Below, in pieces: positions 34,690 through 40,579 of a stretch of DNA of 40,579 nucleotides (within the stretch, counting starts at the first letter, position 1; every line of letters starts with the position of its first letter). The notes under the pieces were generated by a model that made no database searches, was not told where the DNA came from, and worked only from the letters and a program-made list of their open reading frames with translations. The position numbers and the translations under genes were made by a program. This DNA is from Candidatus Methylomirabilis sp. (GTDB lineage: Bacteria > Oederibacteriota > PGYV01 > DYJU01): assembly GCA_020722985.1 (NCBI GenBank), contig DYJU01000012.1:1-40579 (forward strand). Reading direction: 5' to 3'.

Positions 34690-35088
34690 TTATGCAAAAA
34701 CCGCACTGTCAATATTCGTAAAAACATTCTCTTTCATTCCCTGATTATCAATTGCAGTTATTACTGTATTATTTTTAACGCTGACAATCAGAGAAAAATT
34801 CTCAAAGATCATCAAAGTTTCCTGAGCTCCTTTTTCTTTTGCCTTTGCTACAGCATTTTGCAGGCGATTCATAATCTCAGGCGTCATCTGAATGTTTCTT
34901 GAGTTTAACCTTTTTTCTGCATGAGAAGAAAATCTTATTTCTTCCTTTGCTTCAGATACCTTTTGTTCTAAAAATTGCCTAAAAGATGGCGCGGTTACAT
35001 TGGTATTCTTTGCAATATTCTGTTTTATCTTTTGCGCTTGTTCAATCTGTGATAACTTTTGAATCTGTCCATTTATATTGTTAACCAC
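34690..35088 (-). CDS. Flagellar operon protein of the TIGR02530 type
   Basis: A 132-residue protein found between flgD and flgE in many Gram-positive-type flagellar clusters. The family pattern is visible: FRQFLEQKVS, then FSSHAEKRLNSRNIQMTPEI, an amphipathic helix, LMIFENFSLIVSVKNNTVIT and a final NVFTNIDSAVF. Its biochemical role is not known. Links to hook assembly come from context. The start is GTG at 35088, seven bases after AGGTGG. Confidence 0.88.
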   Translation of the reverse strand: MVNNINGQIQKLSQIEQAQKIKQNIAKNTNVTAPSFRQFLEQKVSEAKEEIRFSSHAEKRLNSRNIQMTPEIMNRLQNAVAKAKEKGAQETLMIFENFSLIVSVKNNTVITAIDNQGMKENVFTNIDSAVFA

Positions 35089-35103
35089 TTAAACCACCAC
35101 CTT

Positions 35104-35577
35104 TTATGCTTGAATTTCTTTTACGTAACTCAACGCATATTCATTACCATCAACTACTATCTTTGGCTGTCCATCTACAAACCTTACAATACTGACTACA
35201 CCTGTTACATAATTATACGTTCCATCGCCCACCGGGACTTCTAATTTTACTGTTTTCCCGATTAAACTCGCTGCCTGTGTTGTATTCTGCATCAGGATTA
35301 GAGAAATCAAATTTGTATTTAAATCTTCCATCGTTGACGCCTGTTGTGTAAATGCAGTATTCAAATTCTGCATCTGTTCCAGGGATGAAAATTGTGCTAA
35401 ATCAGCAATAAAACTCTCATCAGTCAATGGCTTTAAAGGATCCTGGTATTTTAACTTTGTAACAAGCAGCTGTAAAAAATCTGTTTTTCCGAGAGCGCTA
35501 TCCGGATTATCAATGTAAGAAGTAAACAAATTATTCAAATCACTCCCGCTTCCCGCACCACTTATAGAAGAAACCAT
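35104..35577 (-). CDS. flgD: Flagellar hook-capping protein FlgD
   Basis: A 157-residue FlgD, shorter than enteric forms because the outer fibronectin-like domain is small or absent. The conserved N-terminal export and cap region is [20 protein letters not shown] followed by [15 protein letters not shown]. The C-terminus has the core [16 protein letters not shown] and YALSYVKEI. FlgD caps the growing hook. I chose the ATG at 35577, eight bases after AGGAGG. A GTG at 35586 overlaps that site and is unlikely. Confidence 0.94.
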   Translation of the reverse strand: MVSSISGAGSGSDLNNLFTSYIDNPDSALGKTDFLQLLVTKLKYQDPLKPLTDESFIADLAQFSSLEQMQNLNTAFTQQASTMEDLNTNLISLILMQNTTQAASLIGKTVKLEVPVGDGTYNYVTGVVSIVRFVDGQPKIVVDGNEYALSYVKEIQA

Positions 35578-35597
35578 TTTATTCACCTCCTTTCTTT

Positions 35598-37913
35598 TTA
35601 AGCTAAATAATTAAGGTAACTGAAGCTTTCATTATATATATCGGTTGAATCAACAGTTTCTTGAATATTATTATTAATAACCGCTGCTCCTTCCCATTCT
35701 TTATATATATTCTTTGAGGCATCTGAAAGATTATTACCGATATTCTGATTCATCATTAATATTTGAAAATCTTTAACGTCAAAACCTGAATTATTTAAAT
35801 AATTTTTTAATTCTACAATGTTTGCCTTTAATATATCTTTAACCTCATTACTTAAAACCTGTATATTTGCTGATATTTCTTTGCCTTTATTTTCTATTTT
35901 TATTAATACAGGACCTAAATTTTCTGGTTTCAAATGAATTTTTATTTCAATTTTTTTATTAATTGATAAATTTTCAGGAATTTTTTCAACTATCTGCCTA
36001 ATAACTATGTCCTGTTTTATTTTAAACCCTGTTTCAATAATGTCTTTGAAAAAGTTAATCTTATCCGATTTATCAGCAATATAATTTTTATTTTTAATAA
36101 AATCTGAAATATTATTCATTATAAAAGAAATTTCGTCTTTATTTTTATATATCATATCCTGTTTTAAAGATAAATTGTTTAATTCAGATTTAATATTAAT
36201 TTGTTTATTAAATCCTGCCGCCAGATTCTGCTGGATAATATTGTATTCTACCTTATTATTATTCAAATCCGCTTGATTAATATTATTATTATTTACTGAC
36301 GTTTGAACTATTGTTAATTTGCTTATTTCATTATTATTAGAAATTTTAGATGTATTTACTGTGCTTATTATTGGCTGTAAGATTTGCAACTTACCATCAG
36401 TTTTGTCTATCGGTGAAAGATTAATAAGCAAAACTCCATCCGGTGTTATTGTTGATGTTCTGGTTGTATTTGGTTGATATACATATTCAATCTTCCTATA
36501 AATTTGCATTTCGCCATTTAATTCTTTTAATAATTTAAAAATCTTTAAAACAGAATTTTTTAATTCATTAAATAAGGTTCCACTTTGATATGAACGGCTA
36601 TTATTTTCATTTTCAAAACCAGAATTAATTATCTGGTGCAAATTTGTGTTTACTGCTGGCAAACTTTCAGTCTCTATTTTATTATTTATAATTGCTACAA
36701 AATTATTCTGCGCACTTTCCTTATTATTATAATTATATATAATATTCTGAATAGCGGGTAATATACTTATTATTTCTCTTATTATAATTTCCGCATTTTC
36801 TTTAATATTTTGATTTATATTTATATCATCCGCCAAACCTAACCTTATTTTATTGATTAAATTGATAATATTGTCAATTTTAATATTCAAATTATCAATA
36901 ACAACATCAAGGTTATTCTTATAAGTGATATTCTTGCCATTTTTTATAGTATCTATAAAAATTTTTATGTCAGATATAGTATTTTTAATGTTATCTAAAA
37001 TTTTTCTTGCAGCATCCGTTATTACTGTCATATTTTGAGTAGATTTTAAATTTATGTTATCTGCATTTATTTCCTTTGAAATATTTATTTTAACATTATC
37101 TAATTGGGAATTATTTGGTATATTATTATCTAATAAAGATTGATTTAAAACAATTTTTTGAGAATTAATTACACTATCTTTTGTATCTAAAACTGCAATG
37201 GAATTGTTTTGATTTATTTCTCTTATGCCAATATTTCCATTGTCAATGGTTTGTGATTTTGTTATTACTGGAATATTCTGTAAAACAGTATTTTTAATAA
37301 CAGCATTTTCTTTACCAGTTTCAACTAAATTTGTATTAATTGTGAAAGGAGTAGATGAGGAAATTTTATTTAAAATATTTATTTCATCTTTATTTATAGA
37401 ATAATTATTCTGAACTGTAAAATTATTTGTTTTTAGTTGTGGATTGGATTTTTCAATATTTAATTGCTGAATGTCTTGTAAACTTGGAATTGAATCCTCT
37501 ATATCATTTGATGCAGTAGAAATTTCAATTGCACTGATTTTTAGTGCTTTTATTAATAAATCTTTCTCCTGTGGATTTAAATTACTTGAAAAAGATATTT
37601 CATTAATTACATTATTATTTTCTAATTCAATATCAGAAATAAAAGGAATATTTTTAATTTCTCCTGTTATTACAAAAAATGCCACTGCCTGATTAAGTGA
37701 ATTATATAATTTTTCATTATTTAAAATATTTTCTATAATTTTTATTTTTTCCTCTGAAAAATTTTTATTTAATAATTCTGTTATTAATTGTTGGAAATCA
37801 GAAGAACCATTTAGTTGAATAGAATTATTATTATCAACCAATTTAGTATTTGTTGCTGCTAAAGATAGAATTTGTGCGTAATCTGAATTTATATTCACAT
37901 TCAAATTGACCAC
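35598..37913 (-). CDS. fliK: Flagellar hook-length control protein FliK
   Basis: A 771-residue Asn/Ile-rich ruler protein. The long, low-complexity N-terminal two thirds would be the unfolded ruler. The Flg_hook domain near the C-terminus is clear: [20 protein letters not shown], then [20 protein letters not shown] and [12 protein letters not shown]. It stops hook growth by acting on FlhB. Enteric FliK has about 400 residues, so this is nearly double. I chose GTG at 37913, five bases after AGGAGG. The frame extends 21 codons upstream, but those codons lie across the leader hairpin. It is the first gene of the operon to flgE. Confidence 0.88.
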   Translation of the reverse strand: MVNLNVNINSDYAQILSLAATNTKLVDNNNSIQLNGSSDFQQLITELLNKNFSEEKIKIIENILNNEKLYNSLNQAVAFFVITGEIKNIPFISDIELENNNVINEISFSSNLNPQEKDLLIKALKISAIEISTASNDIEDSIPSLQDIQQLNIEKSNPQLKTNNFTVQNNYSINKDEINILNKISSSTPFTINTNLVETGKENAVIKNTVLQNIPVITKSQTIDNGNIGIREINQNNSIAVLDTKDSVINSQKIVLNQSLLDNNIPNNSQLDNVKINISKEINADNINLKSTQNMTVITDAARKILDNIKNTISDIKIFIDTIKNGKNITYKNNLDVVIDNLNIKIDNIINLINKIRLGLADDININQNIKENAEIIIREIISILPAIQNIIYNYNNKESAQNNFVAIINNKIETESLPAVNTNLHQIINSGFENENNSRSYQSGTLFNELKNSVLKIFKLLKELNGEMQIYRKIEYVYQPNTTRTSTITPDGVLLINLSPIDKTDGKLQILQPIISTVNTSKISNNNEISKLTIVQTSVNNNNINQADLNNNKVEYNIIQQNLAAGFNKQINIKSELNNLSLKQDMIYKNKDEISFIMNNISDFIKNKNYIADKSDKINFFKDIIETGFKIKQDIVIRQIVEKIPENLSINKKIEIKIHLKPENLGPVLIKIENKGKEISANIQVLSNEVKDILKANIVELKNYLNNSGFDVKDFQILMMNQNIGNNLSDASKNIYKEWEGAAVINNNIQETVDSTDIYNESFSYLNYLA

Positions 37914-37931
37914 AATTTCCTCCTGAATTTT

Positions 37932-37965
37932 CCGAAGGCCCCCCTTGCGGTCCGGGCCTTTTCGG
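37932..37965 (-). promoter_or_regulatory. fliK: GC-rich hairpin with GGA internal loop, fliK leader
   Basis: On the minus strand CCGAA pairs with TTCGG and GGCCC with GGGCC. A GGA/G internal loop follows, then CC-GCAA-GG, a GNRA tetraloop. CGGAAAA follows and the AGGAGG site begins eight bases after the stem. The transcript predicted from the upstream promoter starts about 16 bases before it, so it occupies most of the 5' leader. Confidence 0.6.
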
Positions 37966-37987
37966 TTACTTCTCAATTTTTATATAA

Positions 37988-38016
37988 ATTATACTTATCA
38001 ATTATTAATTTGTCAA
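37988..38016 (-). promoter_or_regulatory. fliK: Perfect sigma-70 promoter of the fliK-flgE operon
   Basis: On the minus strand TTGACA (38011-38016), 17 bases, then TATAAT (37988-37993): both boxes and the spacer are exact consensus. Predicted transcription start is near 37981. The rest of the 243-base gap to fliJ (37966-38156) is A+T-rich with nothing else recognised. Confidence 0.85.
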
Positions 38017-38156
38017 GTATTTTTTTTAAAAAATTTTTTTATAAATACATAAAAAATTCATTATATGGTGTAATTCTTTTATTTCACTTATTTTAAAGAA
38101 CTTTTAAGGATACTAATAACTTTACTAGTTTCGCAATATAAAACCAAAAATTAAAA

Positions 38157-38612
38157 CTAATAACTTTTTTGTTCGCCCCTATTATACTTATTTACTGCGG
38201 CTTCATCTAAAATCTGTTGCTCATTTTTTAAAACAAGGGCTTTAAATTTTTGAAAATCGCTTTGTTTTAATCTTTCAAATATCTTTTTTTGTTTTGATGC
38301 TTCTATTAATTCTTCTCTTTTTATATCGGCTTTTTCCTGTAATTCTTTAATCTTTTTTTCTGTTAAATTTATTTCTTTGCGTAAAAAATTGCAGTATTCT
38401 TCATAATATATGAGTGTTTGAATGTCGGTTCCTGTCTGTTTTTCATCAAATTTTTCTTTTATTATTTTTTTCTTTTCTTTTTCAATTTCTTTTAATAAAT
38501 TTTCCTGCTGGATTTTTAATGCAATAAGTTGCATGAATTCTCTTTTTAATTGTTCTTCCTTTTTTTCTTTTACTCTTAATACTGTATCAAAACGAAATTT
38601 GAATTTTTTCAA
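38157..38612 (-). CDS. fliJ: Flagellar export chaperone FliJ
   Basis: A 151-residue, almost wholly coiled-coil protein starting MKKFKFRFDTVLRVKEKKEE, the standard FliJ opening. FliJ is the central stalk of the FliH-FliI export ATPase. The start is TTG, preceded by AAGGAG. The usual upstream partners fliH and fliI are not adjacent. Instead the gene follows an anchored protein of unrelated type by 61 bases. A motE-like gene, often between fliJ and fliK, is also missing. GCCGATAT with TAAA 15 bases away occurs inside the gene but reads as ordinary codons. Confidence 0.88.
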   Translation of the reverse strand: MKKFKFRFDTVLRVKEKKEEQLKREFMQLIALKIQQENLLKEIEKEKKKIIKEKFDEKQTGTDIQTLIYYEEYCNFLRKEINLTEKKIKELQEKADIKREELIEASKQKKIFERLKQSDFQKFKALVLKNEQQILDEAAVNKYNRGEQKSY

Positions 38613-38673
38613 TTTCTATATCTCCTTATATTTTTTATTTTATCATTAAGAATATTTTATACAATAAAAAGTA

Positions 38674-39606
38674 TTACATTTCAATCTCTAACATTTCCCA
38701 TCCGTTTAACTTTTTCAAATCTTCCCAGTAAGGGCTTGTTGTTAAATGTTCTTTAAATGCTTCTAAAAATTCATATTTATCAGATATCTTTTTACCTTCT
38801 TTGTTTTCAAGGATGCCTTCTTCCCATTCAGAATTCCATTCAACACGTTCATAAAATGACCATGCGAGTTCACCATTACCTGTATAAATTAAATCAAGCA
38901 TATATTTCCAGATATAAGTTATAAAACTATTTTTATTATCTTTTATTATTTTATTTATTTCATTGTCAGATGGCGGACTTTTTCGCATCAAATTTTCCGC
39001 CAATTTATATTCGCCATATTTTAATTTTAAAATTACTTGTGGTGCAAAATTTTCTCCAAAAGATCCCCACCAGTTTAAAAATGTACAATCATTTGCAATA
39101 AGTTCCGGTATTGAATCTCCATCTAAATCCTGAAATTTAATATCGTCGGCAAGTCCCTTTAATTCTGCAAGTTGTTTAAAATTATCTTCCATTGAATAAA
39201 TCGCAAAAATATTAGAACAACTATTTTTTTCAGATTTTAATTGTAAGACAAAATCTTTTTTTCCATCGCCATTTATATCCTGTCCGAATTCTGGTAAATT
39301 TTTATTTTTACCATCTAAGTTTGCAATAAAACTAAATTTGTCCTTTACTTCTTTTTTAAAAATTTCTTTACCTTCTTTTAATATCTGAAAAACCATGCCG
39401 CCATCCTGGGTCTTTAAAATTTTTGATTCATATTTTCCAGTTTTTTTTATAGTTTCAATTATAGTTGGCGTTACACTTATGGTTTCTGTAATAATTTGAG
39501 TTGGTTCTATTATAATCGACTCTTTTTTTATTTTTTTCTTTGGAATCAGTAATATTAACAATAATAAAAGTATTGCGATAGATATAGCAATTATTTTATT
39601 TTTCAT
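38674..39606 (-). CDS. Membrane-anchored protein with DxDGDG-type calcium-loop repeats
   Basis: A 310-residue protein. Residues 4-21 form an N-terminal anchor (KIIAISIAILLLLLILLIP), followed by a Thr/Pro/Ile linker (EPTQIITETISVTPTI). The exported part contains two FG-GAP/integrin-like loops: DINGDGKKDFVLQ (D110) and DLDGDSIPELI (D160), each at a strand start as in beta-propellers or calcium-binding VCBS-like folds. The C-terminal 100 residues are Trp/Glu-rich and not recognised. The ATG overlaps the upstream protease gene by four bases, implying joint expression. No function can be assigned. Confidence 0.72.
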   Translation of the reverse strand: MKNKIIAISIAILLLLLILLIPKKKIKKESIIIEPTQIITETISVTPTIIETIKKTGKYESKILKTQDGGMVFQILKEGKEIFKKEVKDKFSFIANLDGKNKNLPEFGQDINGDGKKDFVLQLKSEKNSCSNIFAIYSMEDNFKQLAELKGLADDIKFQDLDGDSIPELIANDCTFLNWWGSFGENFAPQVILKLKYGEYKLAENLMRKSPPSDNEINKIIKDNKNSFITYIWKYMLDLIYTGNGELAWSFYERVEWNSEWEEGILENKEGKKISDKYEFLEAFKEHLTTSPYWEDLKKLNGWEMLEIEM

Positions 39607-40409
39607 TTTATCCTTCCTTTAATTTTAATAAAGTTATCTGAATTTAAGTTATCCCCTTTTATATTTGTAATTTTAATATATTCTTTTATATGCTCTATTC
39701 TATTTTCTGATATGGGATGGGTTGATAAAAATTCCTCTAAGGCGTTTGGTTTACTTTTTCTTAATTTCATAAGATGTTCCTGAACTCCTATCATAGCCCC
39801 AGGATCATACCCCAATTTAGAAATTAAATATGCACCTTGTTCATCTGCTTCATACTCATTTTCTCTGGAGTTTTTAAGAAATAAAAAATTAATACCTATC
39901 GTTGAAATTATTTTTGTTATTTCACTTTTTCTATTTTTACTTTTAATACCCATTAAATTTGTTAAAAATTCAATACCATAATTTGCTATAATTGCTCTCT
40001 GTAAAAATTTTACGCTATGCTTTTTTGCTATATGCCCTATTTCATGACCGATAACTGCAGCAAGTTGCGCTTCATTATCTAATTCTTTTATAATACCAGT
40101 CGTAACATAAATAAATCCGCCAGGAACAGCAAATGCATTTATTTCTTTTGAATCTACAACATAAAATTCATAATTTAAATTTGGTCTTTCTGAATGAATA
40201 GCAATCTTTTGTCCAAGGCTATTTATATAATTTTGCACTACATCATCATTATATATTTTATATTGTTTTTCCACCTGTATTTTTGTTGATAATCCAAATT
40301 GTAATTCCATAAAATCAGGCATAATGACAGGGTCATAACGTGTCGTGGTAATTGTTGCACAAGAAAAGAATATAAAGTAAATTATAAAAGTCAAAACTAC
40401 TTTTTTCAA
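39603..40409 (-). CDS. M48-family metalloprotease lipoprotein
   Basis: A 268-residue zinc protease of the periplasmic M48 type (BepA/LoiP-like), which degrades or helps fold outer-membrane proteins. The signal peptide ends in a lipobox (IYFIFFSC). The zinc site is HEIGH (H122, E123, H126), with the third ligand in NEYEADEQGAYL. The conserved INAFAVPGGFIYVTTGI and LSTHPISENRI flank it. I chose TTG at 40409, because GGAGG lies five bases upstream and gives MKKVVLTFIIYF. The ATG at 40421 would place that site inside the gene. It is first in an operon with the anchored loop protein. Confidence 0.92.
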   Translation of the reverse strand: MKKVVLTFIIYFIFFSCATITTTRYDPVIMPDFMELQFGLSTKIQVEKQYKIYNDDVVQNYINSLGQKIAIHSERPNLNYEFYVVDSKEINAFAVPGGFIYVTTGIIKELDNEAQLAAVIGHEIGHIAKKHSVKFLQRAIIANYGIEFLTNLMGIKSKNRKSEITKIISTIGINFLFLKNSRENEYEADEQGAYLISKLGYDPGAMIGVQEHLMKLRKSKPNALEEFLSTHPISENRIEHIKEYIKITNIKGDNLNSDNFIKIKGRIK

Positions 40410-40442
40410 TTTTTCCTCCATTTTATTTAAATTATTATTAAT

Positions 40443-40471
40443 ATTATATTAAATGAAAAATTAAATTTCAA
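40443..40471 (-). promoter_or_regulatory. Sigma-70 promoter of the M48 protease operon
   Basis: On the minus strand TTGAAA (40466-40471), 17 bases, then an exact TATAAT (40443-40448). It lies about 30 bases before the TTG start. Bases 40472-40579 hold no gene I can support; short open stretches reach the window edge and may be the tail of another gene. Confidence 0.65.
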
Positions 40472-40579
40472 ATATAAAAATTTTTGTAGTTCCCCATTTT
40501 TTTTAGTAGTATCCGTATGTGCCGTCATGTGAAATTGAAAACCATTTGTTTCCCAACATTCTTCACTTCTCCCTTTATC

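Noticed and set aside
35638-35645. Sigma-28 box ACCGATAT before flgD
   Set aside because: It lies in the fliK coding end and has no TAAA at a valid distance.
40432-40579. 3' end of another minus-strand gene at the right edge
   Set aside because: Two frames are open for short distances, and neither can be favoured with so little sequence.
1-40579. tRNA, rRNA, insertion sequence with transposase, or origin of replication
   Set aside because: I looked for cloverleaf ends (CCA-adjacent stems, GGTTCGAATCC-like arms), rRNA cores, transposase motifs and DnaA-box clusters and saw none.

Overview
The window looks like a chromosomal segment from an uncultured, A+T-rich, motile bacterium. The motility cluster follows the gene order of Bacillus, Clostridium and Thermotoga: fliJ-fliK-flgD-flgE, then flbD-motAB-fliLM-fliY-fliOPQR-flhBAFG-fliA, with a FliN/FliY-type switch protein. 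Signal peptides, lipoproteins, BamD-like TPR proteins and Thr/Pro-rich linkers behind the signal sequences suggest a diderm candidate-phylum lineage. I cannot name the phylum from sequence alone. Promoters are unusually easy to read: TTGACA with a 16-17 base spacer and TATAAT-like -10 boxes, plus two clear sigma-28 type sites.

Layout. Positions 1-1612 (minus) hold a secreted repeat-tailed protein that runs off the left edge. Positions 1760-6357 (minus) hold two TPR proteins and mutS in one operon. Positions 6358-6843 carry a dispersed repeat, a hairpin and a candidate structured RNA. Positions 6844-8516 (minus) hold a kelch-propeller protein and two small paralogs. A divergent promoter region follows, then pheT, a small coiled-coil gene and zapA on the plus strand (8748-11812).

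From 11883 to 38612 every gene is on the minus strand and nearly all are flagellar. In transcription order (right to left): fliJ; then fliK, flgD, a TIGR02530-like gene and flgE, from a perfect sigma-70 type promoter to a strong terminator. Next comes flbD, motA, motB, fliL, fliM, fliY, fliO, fliP, fliQ, fliR, flhB, flhA, flhF, flhG, again with its own promoter. A repeat-filled gap follows. Then come a PilZ protein, a small membrane protein, fliA, fapA (DUF342), a small unknown and a DUF6115-like protein. Last is a second FliK-like protein paired with an FlhB C-terminal paralog (FlhX). The right end (38674-40409, minus) carries an anchored protein with calcium-loop-like repeats and an M48 metalloprotease lipoprotein.

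How it works together: the early operons build the export gate (FliPQR, FlhAB), switch (FliM, FliY), stator (MotAB), hook (FlgD, FlgE) and hook-length ruler (FliK). FliA then takes over. Sigma-28 type promoters lie directly at the fliA start codon (predicting a leaderless, self-activating mRNA) and before the second FliK-like/FlhX pair. The most interesting points are that late-expressed duplicate switch pair, the leaderless fliA, a homopolymer frameshift in fliO, a shared GC-rich hairpin in front of fliK and flgE, and a five-copy repeat family with nested inverted ends in the three longest gene-free stretches.
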